Part shown: positions 18,512 to 27,479 of the stretch, in pieces
Layout: each line of letters begins with the position of its first letter
Numbering within the stretch: the stretch's first letter is position 1
Assembly (NCBI GenBank): GCA_964574215.1
Contig: CAZNLR010000013.1
Coordinates: forward strand, 35,417-99,416
Direction of reading: 5' to 3'
Length of the DNA stretch: 64,000 nucleotides
DNA from: GCA-2725625 sp964574215
GTDB taxonomy: Bacteria; Pseudomonadota; Alphaproteobacteria; Rhodospirillales; UBA2165
Notes under the pieces: model-generated
The model's input: the letters and a program-made list of their open reading frames with translations, nothing else
Databases searched by the model: none
What the model was told of the DNA's origin: nothing
Program-made: the position numbers and the translations under genes

Positions 18512-19327
18512 ATGAGCCAATTCCATTTACATCTTGTATCCGACGCCACAGGCGAAACAGTTCAATCGGTATCCCGGGCCTGCCTGGCTCAATTCGACAG
18601 TGCTCAGCCAATTGAACACACTTGGAATCTGATCAGGAGCGAAAAACAGCTGGACGAGACAATCGCCGGTATCCAGGAAAATCCCGGCTTTGTTCTCTAT
18701 ACGCTGGTCAGCGACGAATTTCGCGCCAAGTTGATCAAGGCTTGCCAGGAACTTCAGATTCCCTGCGTTTCCGTACTACAGCCGATCATGTCGGCGTTCG
18801 GCGGTTTTTTAAAAGCTGAAATTCATGCCCAGCCGGGCCGCCAATACACCATGGATGGCGAGTACTATTCGCGCATCTCGGCCATGGATTACGCCTTGAT
18901 GCATGATGACGGGCAGGCGACATGGAATTTGGAAGAGGCCGACGTGGTTGTCCTTGGCGTGTCGCGCACTTCGAAAACACCCACCTGTATGTATCTTGCC
19001 AATCGTGGTCTCAAGGCCGCCAACGTGCCGGTCATTTTCGGTCATGATTTGCCCGAGGAATTGTTCGAATTGAAAAAACCGTTCGTCGTCGGCCTTACGA
19101 GGGATACGCGGACATTGGTTCAGGTGCGCCGCAACCGCCTCAGGGTGATGAACGAGGACGATCCCACCGACTACGCCGATCCCGGGTCGGTGGCGGAGGA
19201 GGTCAATTTTGCCCAGCGCCTTTATATTCAACAGGGCTGGCCCATCATCGACGTGACGCGGCGTTCCATCGAAGAAACCGCGGCTGCGATCATGCAGTTA
19301 AAATCCCAAGCCGAGGAAAAAAACTGA
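18512..19327 (+). CDS. ppsR: Pyruvate, phosphate dikinase regulatory protein-like (DUF299)
   Basis: Bifunctional kinase/phosphorylase family that switches pyruvate, phosphate dikinase or PEP synthetase by ADP-dependent threonine phosphorylation. 271 residues, typical. The N-terminal HLHLVSDATGETV and the nucleotide-binding GVSRTSKTPT (149-158) are family hallmarks. The target enzyme is not encoded in the window, so which substrate it controls is open. It is the first gene to the right of the proposed origin, as its homologue is in Caulobacter and Rickettsia. No clear Shine-Dalgarno precedes the ATG. It shares ATGA with maf. Confidence 0.9.
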   Translation: MSQFHLHLVSDATGETVQSVSRACLAQFDSAQPIEHTWNLIRSEKQLDETIAGIQENPGFVLYTLVSDEFRAKLIKACQELQIPCVSVLQPIMSAFGGFLKAEIHAQPGRQYTMDGEYYSRISAMDYALMHDDGQATWNLEEADVVVLGVSRTSKTPTCMYLANRGLKAANVPVIFGHDLPEELFELKKPFVVGLTRDTRTLVQVRRNRLRVMNEDDPTDYADPGSVAEEVNFAQRLYIQQGWPIIDVTRRSIEETAAAIMQLKSQAEEKN

Positions 19328-19947
19328 TGACCGGCCAGAGCACGGGGAATAGCCCGGCCGCCGATCTGATACTGGCATCCGCGAGCAAAGTCCGGGCCAA
19401 CATGCTGGCCAATGCGGGCGTGCCGTTTCGGGTGGTTACCGCCGATATCGATGAGGGGGCGATCAAGGATCAACACTCCGATCTGGACGTATCCGGAATC
19501 GCCGGTCTTCTGGCCGAGGCCAAGGCCAGAAAAATTTCCCTCGATCACAATGATAGTCTGGTCATCGGAGCTGATCAGATTTTGGAGTGTGGGGGCAACC
19601 TGTTTGATAAACCGGTGGGCTACGAGGGCGCCGTGTCTCATCTGAAAACGCTGCGGGGAAATCTGCATCGTCTGATAACGGCCGCCTGTGTCGTGCGGAA
19701 CGGTGAAACCCTATGGCGGAAAACCGACGATGCACGGCTGATCATGCGCGATTTTTCCGATGAATTCCTGACCGATTATTTGGCCGCGGCCGGCGATGAG
19801 GTTCAGGCGTCGGTGGGGGCCTACCGGCTGGAAGACATCGGTGCTCAGCTTTTCACCGGTGTTGAAGGGGATTTTTTTACGGTTCTTGGACTGCCGTTGT
19901 TGCCGTTGCTGGATTTTTTGCGTGGCCAAGGCATACTGAAGGAATGA
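19327..19947 (+). CDS. maf: Maf-family nucleoside triphosphate pyrophosphatase
   Basis: House-cleaning enzyme hydrolysing non-canonical or methylated nucleotides, historically a septum inhibitor. 206 residues. The N-terminal LILASASKVRANMLANAGVPF and the catalytic-loop DQILECGGNLFDKP are visible, followed by EVQASVGAYRLEDIGAQLF. The lone-family pattern LEDIGAQLFTGVEGD is common in the alphaproteobacterial branch. It overlaps ppsR by one base and aroE by four, so all three are translated in series. Confidence 0.92.
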   Translation: MTGQSTGNSPAADLILASASKVRANMLANAGVPFRVVTADIDEGAIKDQHSDLDVSGIAGLLAEAKARKISLDHNDSLVIGADQILECGGNLFDKPVGYEGAVSHLKTLRGNLHRLITAACVVRNGETLWRKTDDARLIMRDFSDEFLTDYLAAAGDEVQASVGAYRLEDIGAQLFTGVEGDFFTVLGLPLLPLLDFLRGQGILKE

Positions 19948-20792
19948 CAGCGGACAACATGATTTCGGGACAGGCGAGGCTGGCGGGCGTTATGGGCTGG
20001 CCGGTGAGCCATTCAAAGTCTCCCCGTCTGCATGGATATTGGTTGCGAACCCATGGGATCGACGGCGCGTACGTGCCCTTGCCGGTCGCACCGGAGAATT
20101 TGGAGGCGGCCTTGCGGGCCTTGCCTGTAATGGGTTTCAGCGGGGTCAATCTGACCATTCCCCACAAAGAGGCGGCGCTCCGCATCGTCGACAAGGTAGA
20201 TGACGTGGCGGCTCGGATCGGCGCGGTTAATACCATCGTGGTCAACGAAGACGGTACGTTGACGGGATCCAATACGGACGGTTACGGCTTTTTGGAAAAC
20301 ATCCACTCGCAGCAACCGGACTGGAAACCGACTTCCGGACCGGTGGTGGTTCTCGGGGCCGGCGGTGCGGCCAGAGGCATTTGCGTCGCCCTCCAGGATG
20401 CCGGCGCGCGGGACATAACGGTGGTCAATCGGACAAAGGCAAAGGCGGAAACCCTGGCGGAAGAATTCAGCCTATCAGCGGGCGACTGGGAAACCAGAAC
20501 GGATCATTTGGATGGCGCCGCCCTGCTGGTCAACACGACCAGCCTGGGTATGCAAGGCCAGGACGAGCTTGAAATTTCCCTGGATAAACTGCCGCCGGAC
20601 GCTTTGGTCTGTGACATCGTTTATACGCCCCTTGAAACCGATTTGCTGAAAACCGCCAAAGACCGCGGCAACCATACTGTCGACGGAATGGGTATGCTGT
20701 TGCATCAGGCGCGGCCCGGCTTTGCCGCCTGGTTCGGCGCGGAGCCGAAGGTCACCGACGAACTGCGCCGATTTGTGCTAGAGGCCAGATAG
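19944..20792 (+). CDS. aroE: Shikimate dehydrogenase (NADP+)
   Basis: Reduces 3-dehydroshikimate to shikimate in the aromatic amino acid pathway. 282 residues. The substrate-binding SHSKSPRLHGYWL near the N-terminus, NLTIPHKEAAL with the catalytic Lys, and NTDGYGF with the catalytic Asp are all present. The NADP-binding GAGGAARG motif is in the second half. ATGA overlap with maf; coaE starts 15 bases later. Position matches the conserved gene order to the right of alphaproteobacterial origins. Confidence 0.96.
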   Translation: MTADNMISGQARLAGVMGWPVSHSKSPRLHGYWLRTHGIDGAYVPLPVAPENLEAALRALPVMGFSGVNLTIPHKEAALRIVDKVDDVAARIGAVNTIVVNEDGTLTGSNTDGYGFLENIHSQQPDWKPTSGPVVVLGAGGAARGICVALQDAGARDITVVNRTKAKAETLAEEFSLSAGDWETRTDHLDGAALLVNTTSLGMQGQDELEISLDKLPPDALVCDIVYTPLETDLLKTAKDRGNHTVDGMGMLLHQARPGFAAWFGAEPKVTDELRRFVLEAR

Positions 20793-20807
20793 TAATATAG
20801 GAGTGAT

Positions 20808-21428
20808 ATGTTCATATTGGGCCTCACCGGATCAATCGGCATGGGCAAAACCACGGCCGCCAAATCTTTCCGGTTTTTCGGCGTGCCCACCTATGACGCC
20901 GATGCCGCCGTCCATCAACTTACCGGTCCCGGCGGCAGGGCGGTGGCGGCGGTGGAAAAAGCTTTTCCCGGCGTCGCCAAGAACGGCGCCGTTGACCGTA
21001 TGGCGCTGGGGAAAAAGGTATTCGACAATTCGGACGCCATTAAAAGGCTCGAAGCCATCCTTCATCCTTTGGTGCGGCAGGCGCAGTTTCATTTTCTGAA
21101 ACAGGCGGCGAAACGTAAGGATAAGTTGGTCGTTTTGGATATCCCCTTATTGTATGAGACCGGCGGATTTGAATTTTGTGACGCCGTCGCCGTGGTCAGC
21201 GCGCCGGCTTTTCTACAGCGTATCCGGGTTCTGTCCCGGCCCGGCATGACGCCTGATAAACTGGACGCCATATTAAACAAGCAAATTCCCGACATCGAAA
21301 AACGCCGTCGGGCGGATTTTGTCATTCCCACCGGTCTGGGGCGCGGGTTCAGCTTGCGCTGCATCGGAGAAATCGTCAAAGTGGCGAGGCAGTATGACGG
21401 CAAGAAATGGCCGCCCCGGAACTATTAA
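20808..21428 (+). CDS. coaE: Dephospho-CoA kinase
   Basis: Phosphorylates the 3'-hydroxyl of dephospho-CoA, the last step of coenzyme A synthesis. 206 residues. The P-loop GLTGSIGMGKTTAAKSF occupies about 5-21, YDADAAVHQL follows, and the lid region contains VLDIPLLYETGG. Start ATG 20808 has AGGAG nearby upstream. It sits between aroE and dnaQ in a same-strand run. Confidence 0.96.
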   Translation: MFILGLTGSIGMGKTTAAKSFRFFGVPTYDADAAVHQLTGPGGRAVAAVEKAFPGVAKNGAVDRMALGKKVFDNSDAIKRLEAILHPLVRQAQFHFLKQAAKRKDKLVVLDIPLLYETGGFEFCDAVAVVSAPAFLQRIRVLSRPGMTPDKLDAILNKQIPDIEKRRRADFVIPTGLGRGFSLRCIGEIVKVARQYDGKKWPPRNY

Positions 21429-21446
21429 GGACGGAAGTAATTCGGC

Positions 21447-22115
21447 ATGCGTGAAATCGTTTTGGATACGGAAACCACCGGTCTAAATCCCAGAGACGGT
21501 CACCGCATCGTCGAGATCGGCTGCATCGAACTGGTCAACCATGTGGCCACCGGCAACCACTATCACCAATACATCAATCCTGAACGGCCCATGCCGGAGG
21601 AAGCCTTCGCCGTTCATGGTCTGGGCGACGACTTTCTTGCCGACCAGCCGGTGATGGCCGATGTCATGGCGGGGTTTCTGGAATTCATCGGTGACGCCAC
21701 CCTGGTCATTCACAATGCCGAATTCGATATGAGGTTCATCAATGCAGAGCTTGAGGAGCTGGGGCTCGATACCATGCCCATGTCCCGCACCGTTGATACC
21801 GTTCGCATGGCCCGGGAAAAATACCCCGGCGCGCCGGCCAGTCTCGATGCTCTATGCCGGCGCTTCGAGATCGACAATTCAACTCGGTCGCTCCATGGCG
21901 CGCTGTTGGATTCGGAACTTCTGGCCGAGGTTTATCTGGAACTTATCGGTGGACGGCAACCGGATTTCGGATTGGCCGCGGAAAAGGAAAGTATCGTTGC
22001 ATCGGTCAACGAATCCCAGCGCCGAGATCCCCGGCCCCATGAGCCGACTGCCGGCGAAAAAACGGCCCACGCATCCTTTCTGAAAAAAATTTCGGAACCG
22101 ATCTGGAACGCTTGA
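21447..22115 (+). CDS. dnaQ: DNA polymerase III epsilon subunit (proofreading exonuclease)
   Basis: 3'-5' exonuclease of the DEDDh type that proofreads in the replicase core. 222 residues, a little shorter than in E. coli. The Exo I motif VLDTETTG carries Asp7 and Glu9, HNAEFDMRFIN gives Exo II, and the C-terminal half contains HGALLDSELLAEVY with the DEDDh His and Asp. It ends the ppsR-maf-aroE-coaE-dnaQ run and converges on the cyclase gene, eight bases away. Confidence 0.96.
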   Translation: MREIVLDTETTGLNPRDGHRIVEIGCIELVNHVATGNHYHQYINPERPMPEEAFAVHGLGDDFLADQPVMADVMAGFLEFIGDATLVIHNAEFDMRFINAELEELGLDTMPMSRTVDTVRMAREKYPGAPASLDALCRRFEIDNSTRSLHGALLDSELLAEVYLELIGGRQPDFGLAAEKESIVASVNESQRRDPRPHEPTAGEKTAHASFLKKISEPIWNA

Positions 22116-22123
22116 GGCCGACG

Positions 22124-24043
22124 CTATTCGGGCAGGCCCAATTCCACGAGTATTTTTATAAACTCCTCGCCTCGGCGGCGATCCCGGCTGACTGAATTTT
22201 GCTTGAAGTGTCCAACCGAAATGCCGGTTCCCAGGCCGACCGCTTTTTCAATTTCTTTCTTCGCCCGCCATTTGTGACCCATATGATAAATAGCGACGGC
22301 ACGCCCGACATGAGCGTGAGCCGCATGTTCTTTTCCTGGCTTACGCTCGAGGAATTTTTCGAAAGTCACCATCGCCTCTTTCGGCTGCTCGGCAGCGAGA
22401 TAGGCAAATCCCAGCTGTTCCAGGAACCAATCCGCATAGTAAGGACTTAGGCGCATGGCAGTCTTGAATTTCTGAATGGCGTCCAAGGGCTTGCCCGAAT
22501 TGCTCAGGATCATCGCCAACAAAGCCGTATTGGTGGCGTGGTTGGGGCTGAGAGCAACCGCCCTTTCCGCCGATGCAATGGCCTGATCATATTGTTTTTT
22601 CATAAGAAGAATGGCGCCCTTCAGGGCGTAGACGTCGGGCAACTGGTTATCCAGAGACTGCGCCTTTTCGCTCAAATATTCTGCTTGCGCGAAACTTTCT
22701 TCGCGGCTGTTGCCCCATCCGTTTTGCACATCGATCCAATGAGTCCAGGCGCGAAGCGCATAGGCCAGGGCGTAGCCGGGATCAATCTCGGTCGCCCTGA
22801 CGAAATAGCGGCGGGCATCATGGTTATCGGCCTTGGTAAAACGGTTAAAATATTCCACGCCCAGGCTGACAACGTTCCAGGCCTCCAGGCTGCGCGTATG
22901 GCGGCGGTGAACGCGGGCCTCTTCGCCATCCGTGAGAGTCACCCGGAGAGCCAGCGTAATCTTGTTGGTGATTTCATCCTGCATGGCAAACAGGTCGGTC
23001 TGTTCCCGGTCAAAACGATCTGCCCACACATGGGTGCCCGACAACGCGTCGATGAGCTGTGCGGTAATGCGGATTTTCGATCCCGATTTCTGAACGCTGC
23101 CTTCCAGCACGTAGCGCACGCCCAGTTCCTCGGCCACCTGCTGCACGACTGTCGGTTTTCCTTTGTAGGAAAACGAGGAATTACGGGCGATGACGAACAG
23201 GCTTTTAATTTGCGACAAAGAGGTAATGATATCCTCGGTCAGTCCGTCGGCGATGTGATCCTGTTTTGCATCGGCGCTCAGATTGTCGAAGGGTAATACG
23301 GCGATGGACGGTTTCTCGGGCAGGGGAAACGCCATCCGCTCAAGTACCGCCTGAAAATGCATTTGCTTGCCAGGGCCTAAAATAAACATTCCCCCGGCGA
23401 TAAGAATCACAAGGGTGGCAATGGCACCGTAAATAATCTTTCGGGACCGCTTTCCGGTTCCACGCTGTTTTAATTTGGCGGAGGACTTTTTGGCGGTTTT
23501 ATCCGGTTGCGCCCGACCACCCAATACCACCTTATAGGTTGAGACCGGTTGGCTGATATTTTTGACCTCTTGATCGCCGGCAAATTCGAACCCGGCGTTG
23601 AGCTTGCCGCTGACCTGATCGTGGACCACGCCGGAAATCAAAATACCACCGGAATCAGCCAAACTTTCCAGACGGGCCGCAATGTTGACCCCGTCGCCGT
23701 AAATATCGTCTCGGTCGACGATGACCTCGCCCAGATTGACGCCGATCCGGAACTCGAGTCTTTGTTCGGCGGAGAGGTCTTGGTTGTCTTTGGCAAGGTT
23801 GAGCTGGATCGCGATGGCGCACTCGACGGCCGACACGGCGCTGGAAAAATCGGCCAGAACGGCGTCACCGGCATAGTGAACGACAGCGCCGCCATGCCCG
23901 GTTATTTGGCCCGAGATAAAGTCGAGAGCCTTGGAAAGCTGCTGGTGGGTGCCCAACTCGTCGGCACCGGTCAGGCGGCTATAGCCGACGACATCGGCGT
24001 ACAGGATTGCCGTTAGTTTCCGCTGTACCGTTTGCTCCGGCAT
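22124..24043 (-). CDS. Class III nucleotide cyclase with membrane segment, TolB/FlgO-like domain and TPRs
   Basis: 639 residues. An N-terminal adenylate/guanylate cyclase catalytic domain (about 8-172) has metal-binding candidates Asp17 in LYADVVGYSRL and Asp60 in YAGDAVLADF, and the IYGDGVNIAARLE block. One membrane helix lies near 203-223. Next come PSIAVLPFDNLS (about 245-256) and YVLEGSVQ, typical of the TolB/FlgO-like module, then tetratricopeptide repeats from about 400 to 600. This architecture is frequent in alphaproteobacteria. It probably makes cAMP in the cytoplasm under control of the distal domains, but both the signal and the activity are inference. It separates dnaQ from secB, which are adjacent in Caulobacter. 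Confidence 0.85.
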   Translation of the reverse strand: MPEQTVQRKLTAILYADVVGYSRLTGADELGTHQQLSKALDFISGQITGHGGAVVHYAGDAVLADFSSAVSAVECAIAIQLNLAKDNQDLSAEQRLEFRIGVNLGEVIVDRDDIYGDGVNIAARLESLADSGGILISGVVHDQVSGKLNAGFEFAGDQEVKNISQPVSTYKVVLGGRAQPDKTAKKSSAKLKQRGTGKRSRKIIYGAIATLVILIAGGMFILGPGKQMHFQAVLERMAFPLPEKPSIAVLPFDNLSADAKQDHIADGLTEDIITSLSQIKSLFVIARNSSFSYKGKPTVVQQVAEELGVRYVLEGSVQKSGSKIRITAQLIDALSGTHVWADRFDREQTDLFAMQDEITNKITLALRVTLTDGEEARVHRRHTRSLEAWNVVSLGVEYFNRFTKADNHDARRYFVRATEIDPGYALAYALRAWTHWIDVQNGWGNSREESFAQAEYLSEKAQSLDNQLPDVYALKGAILLMKKQYDQAIASAERAVALSPNHATNTALLAMILSNSGKPLDAIQKFKTAMRLSPYYADWFLEQLGFAYLAAEQPKEAMVTFEKFLERKPGKEHAAHAHVGRAVAIYHMGHKWRAKKEIEKAVGLGTGISVGHFKQNSVSRDRRRGEEFIKILVELGLPE

Positions 24044-24062
24044 GACGCTCCCATATTATCTG

Positions 24063-24644
24063 TTAGTTGGGCGCGGCTCCCCCATCCTCATTGGCGGCCT
24101 GTTCCTGGGCCTGGGCCATCCGCTGCTGATAGAGAGAGGCGAAATCGATCGGTGTCAGCATCAAGGGCGCAAATCCGCCGTCACCCGTTGCATCGGCGAC
24201 AATACGGCGCAGGAAGGGGAATATAATCATCGGGCATTCGATCAGCAGAACAGGCCCTAAATGCTCGGGCGGCACGTTGACCGTGAACAGACCCGCATAG
24301 GAAATTTCAGTGATATAGGCGACCTGATCCTTGGCTTTGGCCTCGGCGCGGACGCTGAGCACGACTTCAAATACATTTTCGCCCTTGCCCTCTGCCTGGA
24401 CGTCGATATCCACCTGAATGTTGGGCATTTCCTCCTGCAATAGGCCGAAAATTTCGGGTGCCCCTGGGGCTTCGAACGATAGATCCTTGGTATATTGACC
24501 ATTGATGGTCAGCGGCGATTCAGGCACCTCACCCGCTTGGCCGGCCACGTCCGCTCCGGGCGCATTGTCACCGCCCGGTTCCGGGGTAAATCTTTCCTCC
24601 GGGATCGGGTTATCGTTATCGTTGCCATTGTCGTTATCGGACAT
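24063..24644 (-). CDS. secB: Protein-export chaperone SecB
   Basis: Tetrameric cytosolic chaperone that holds preproteins unfolded and hands them to SecA. The core, from about residue 44, shows YTKDLSFEAPGAPEIF, ISYAGLFTVNVP, and CPMIIFPFLRRIVADATGDGGFAPLMLTPIDF, all diagnostic. 193 residues is longer than usual because of a 40-residue acidic, Asn/Asp/Gly-rich N-terminal extension. The extension could be an over-long start call, but no convincing internal ATG precedes the core. fxsA lies 58 bases upstream on the same strand. Confidence 0.96.
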   Translation of the reverse strand: MSDNDNGNDNDNPIPEERFTPEPGGDNAPGADVAGQAGEVPESPLTINGQYTKDLSFEAPGAPEIFGLLQEEMPNIQVDIDVQAEGKGENVFEVVLSVRAEAKAKDQVAYITEISYAGLFTVNVPPEHLGPVLLIECPMIIFPFLRRIVADATGDGGFAPLMLTPIDFASLYQQRMAQAQEQAANEDGGAAPN

Positions 24645-24702
24645 ATTGCTTTTCCTTTTTCAAAAAATCTTTGCGCCGGACGTTATATAGCTGGAGGTAG
24701 CA

Positions 24703-25224
24703 CTATTCGATGCGCCGCACAATATCATCACCGTTGTTTGTTGCATCTTCGTTTTTTTGGTTGGGATCAAGCTCCTCAAAGTCGCCGTCGATAATCGGCC
24801 CGGTTTCGTTACCGCTTTGAGGCCCGTTAAAATCTTGGCCGCCGCTGCCATGTACGTGAACGGAACCCCGCGCCACGAGCAAGGCGCCGATAACACCGCC
24901 GATCCACCGGCGGAGCGGCGGTACAAACAAAAGAAACCCGACGGCATCGGTAACGAAACCAGGCGTAAGCAAAAAGGCGCCGGCCACCAGCAGGCACAAA
25001 CCGTCGAAAATTTCCGCTATAGGAAGCTGTCCCTGGTTGAGATGTTCCTGAGCCCGAAAGAGCACGGCCAACCCCTGCGCCCGCAATAGGGAAGCGCCAA
25101 TGATCGCCGTGATAAAGATTGCCGCCAAAGTCGGCCACAAACCTATGCGGTCCCCCACGGTAATGAAAACCGATATTTCAATGATCGGCACACCAATGAA
25201 GAACAAAAATAAAATATATCCCAT
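24703..25224 (-). CDS. fxsA: FxsA-family inner-membrane protein
   Basis: Small cytoplasmic-membrane protein; in E. coli overproduction relieves F-plasmid exclusion of phage T7, and its normal role is unclear. 173 residues. Membrane segments fill the first 120 residues (GYILFLFFIGVPIIEI, and AGAFLLTPGFVTDAVGFLL typical of the family), then a hydrophilic acidic tail of about 50 residues. It lies between secB and the divergent tim44-like gene, the conserved order in alphaproteobacteria. Confidence 0.88.
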   Translation of the reverse strand: MGYILFLFFIGVPIIEISVFITVGDRIGLWPTLAAIFITAIIGASLLRAQGLAVLFRAQEHLNQGQLPIAEIFDGLCLLVAGAFLLTPGFVTDAVGFLLFVPPLRRWIGGVIGALLVARGSVHVHGSGGQDFNGPQSGNETGPIIDGDFEELDPNQKNEDATNNGDDIVRRIE

Positions 25225-25468
25225 TAAATACGAGTTCCATGTGGTCCAGGCTGAAAATCCCGGATTTTTCCAATATTCAAAATAATCATATAGTCCGCTT
25301 GCCCTTTTGTTCCAAACACCCTATCTAAGCTGTGACTGGACCCGGGACCATCTAAGGGGTAAGCTAAGACTTGGTTCTACCCCTGGGAACTACTATTTGG
25401 AAGTAGAGGAAAATGAAATTGTCCGGCCGGACTTAAACCGGTGGGCATTTGACCGGCGGATTAAGGAA

Positions 25469-26203
25469 ATGGGTGAAGGATTTCAATTTATAGATATCAT
25501 CTTGTTCGCGATGATCGCGGCGTTCCTCATTCTGCGCCTGCGGAGTGTTCTCGGGCGCCATAAGGAAGACGGATTGCCCGGCCAGGACCCCTTTGCGCCC
25601 GATAATCCCCCTGGAACCGGACCCGATCAAAGATCTCAGACGCCGGACGATAATATTATCCAGCTGCCGGGTCAGGGGGATACATCGGCCGATCCCTTCG
25701 GCAAGCCGGAAGATGTTACAGAAGAGGAAGCGGACCCCATCCCGGAAACGCCCCTGGATGCGGAACTCAATAAAATTCAATCGGTTTCGCCGGACTTCGA
25801 CCGTCAGGAATTCCTGGTCGGCGCCCGCACAGCCTTTGAAATGATCGTTCAGGCTTTTGCCGAAGGTGACACGGAATTGTTGGATTCGCTCCTCAGCGAT
25901 GAAGTTTACAACAATTTCCTGCAGGCCATCCGCGCCCGCGAAGCTAACAACCATACGCTGGAAAACACATTGGTGCGCATTGTTTCCGCCGATATGATTG
26001 AAGCCTATATGGAAACCAGTCAGGCCTTTATCACGGTGAAAATCGTCTCTGAACAGGTTAATATTACCCGCGACGAAGCTGGTGAGATGGTTGATGGCGA
26101 TGTCGAACAAATTGCGGAAATTACCGATATTTGGACCTTCTGTAAGGATACCAAATCGCGCGATCCCAATTGGGAACTGGTCGCCACCAGAAGCCTCGAC
26201 TAA
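25469..26203 (+). CDS. Tim44-like domain protein
   Basis: Inner-membrane-anchored protein with a C-terminal Tim44-like domain; the mitochondrial relative links the import channel to Hsp70, and the alphaproteobacterial members are thought to act in envelope biogenesis. 244 residues from the ATG at 25469 (MGEGFQFIDIILFAMIAAFL), which matches the family start although AAGGA is only one base away; the upstream frame looks non-coding. A single membrane helix (about 8-24) is followed by an acidic linker and the domain from about 100 (FLVGARTAFEMIVQAF). Divergent from fxsA across a 244-bp gap, and 4 bases before mltA. Confidence 0.87.
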   Translation: MGEGFQFIDIILFAMIAAFLILRLRSVLGRHKEDGLPGQDPFAPDNPPGTGPDQRSQTPDDNIIQLPGQGDTSADPFGKPEDVTEEEADPIPETPLDAELNKIQSVSPDFDRQEFLVGARTAFEMIVQAFAEGDTELLDSLLSDEVYNNFLQAIRAREANNHTLENTLVRIVSADMIEAYMETSQAFITVKIVSEQVNITRDEAGEMVDGDVEQIAEITDIWTFCKDTKSRDPNWELVATRSLD

Positions 26204-26207
26204 TAAA

Positions 26208-27437
26208 TTGCTCCCTTTAATTTTGCGGCATTCGGCTCCGCTGACCCAGTCGGTTCTGTTGGCCGGCTTTTTGGCCGCCTGTAGCCAGTTTCAATCCTTT
26301 CCCGTTACGTCCCAGAAAACGCCGCCTGCATTCGATGTAAGGCCGGTATCTTTTGCCGATCTCAACGGCTGGCGTCAGGACAATCACGCCGAAGCCTTCG
26401 GCGTTTTCTTGAAATCCTGCGGTAAATTGATGCGCCAGCCGGCGAGCCGCTTGTTGGGAAAAGACGGTATGGCCGGCTCCATTGCTCAATGGCGTTCGGT
26501 ATGTGGGGCGGGCGGGCGCCTGGGGCCTGGCTTGCAAGCCAACGACGCCAGGCGGTTTTTCGAGCAATGGTTCAGCCCGTTCCGACTGGTCGGTGGCGAA
26601 AACCCTCAAGGACTGTTTACCGGTTATTTCGAGCCCGAACTCAGGGGCTCCAGGATTCAGACCGCCCGCTATTCCGTGCCTCTGTACCGCCGACCGCCGG
26701 AACTGGTGACCGTCGATCTCGGCCGCTTCAAAAGCGAAATGAAAGGCCGCCAAATCGCCGGAAAGGTCCATAAGGGCACCTTGTCGCCCTTCGACGACCG
26801 GGCCAACATTACCAAGGGTTCCCTGGCCGGACGCAATCTGGAACTTTTGTGGGTGGACGACCCCATCGACGCCTTTTTTCTGCAAATCCAGGGATCCGGC
26901 CGGGTGGTTCTGGACACCGGCGAGGTGGTCAGGGTCGGCTATGCGGCGCGCAACGGCAGGCCCTATTTCGCCATCGGCCGGGAATTGGTGAAGGCCGGCA
27001 TTCTCACCAAAGAAAAAGTATCGTTGCAGACCATCCGCACCTGGCTCAGGGACAACCCCGGACAGGCCGATCGCCTGATGAATATGAACCGGTCCTACAT
27101 TTTTTTCCGCGAGATCAAGGGGGCGGGCGCCAATGCCGGTCCCCTCGGCGCTCAGGGCGTTCCCCTGACCCCCCTCCGCAGTCTGGCCGTGGACAGAAAA
27201 TACCTGCCCTTGGGCGCGCCCCTGTGGCTGGAAACCACCGATCCGATTTCGCCGCAAGTTCCGCTCCGGCGCCTGGTGATCGCCCAGGATACGGGCGGCG
27301 CCATCACCGGTCCCGTGCGGGGGGATTTGTTCTGGGGGGGCGGCGCTTATGCGGCGCGGGCGGCGGGTCAGATGAAACAGCCCGGCCGCCTGTATATTTT
27401 GCTGCCCAGAAGCATTTCGAGCAGCATTTCGCGCTAA
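26208..27437 (+). CDS. mltA: Membrane-bound lytic murein transglycosylase A
   Basis: Lipoprotein that cleaves peptidoglycan glycan strands with 1,6-anhydro ends at the outer membrane. The TTG at 26208, four bases past the tim44-like stop, gives a lipoprotein signal ending in LAGFLAAC; an upstream ATG at 26082 would overlap tim44 by 120 bases. MltA core motifs are visible: GYFEPELRGS, FFLQIQGSGRV, and VAQDTGGAITGPVRGDLFWGGG with the 3D-domain aspartates. About 409 residues. It follows tim44 in the conserved secB-fxsA-tim44-mltA order. Confidence 0.92.
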   Translation: MLPLILRHSAPLTQSVLLAGFLAACSQFQSFPVTSQKTPPAFDVRPVSFADLNGWRQDNHAEAFGVFLKSCGKLMRQPASRLLGKDGMAGSIAQWRSVCGAGGRLGPGLQANDARRFFEQWFSPFRLVGGENPQGLFTGYFEPELRGSRIQTARYSVPLYRRPPELVTVDLGRFKSEMKGRQIAGKVHKGTLSPFDDRANITKGSLAGRNLELLWVDDPIDAFFLQIQGSGRVVLDTGEVVRVGYAARNGRPYFAIGRELVKAGILTKEKVSLQTIRTWLRDNPGQADRLMNMNRSYIFFREIKGAGANAGPLGAQGVPLTPLRSLAVDRKYLPLGAPLWLETTDPISPQVPLRRLVIAQDTGGAITGPVRGDLFWGGGAYAARAAGQMKQPGRLYILLPRSISSSISR

Positions 27438-27479
27438 GCGCCACTTTACTTTATTTTGGTTAATCGGCATCCTGGGATC

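Noticed and set aside
25355..25384. 7-bp inverted repeat AGGGGTA/TACCCCT upstream of the tim44-like gene
   Set aside because: Short arms and a 16-base loop; could be chance in a 244-bp divergent gap, and no associated promoter could be set.
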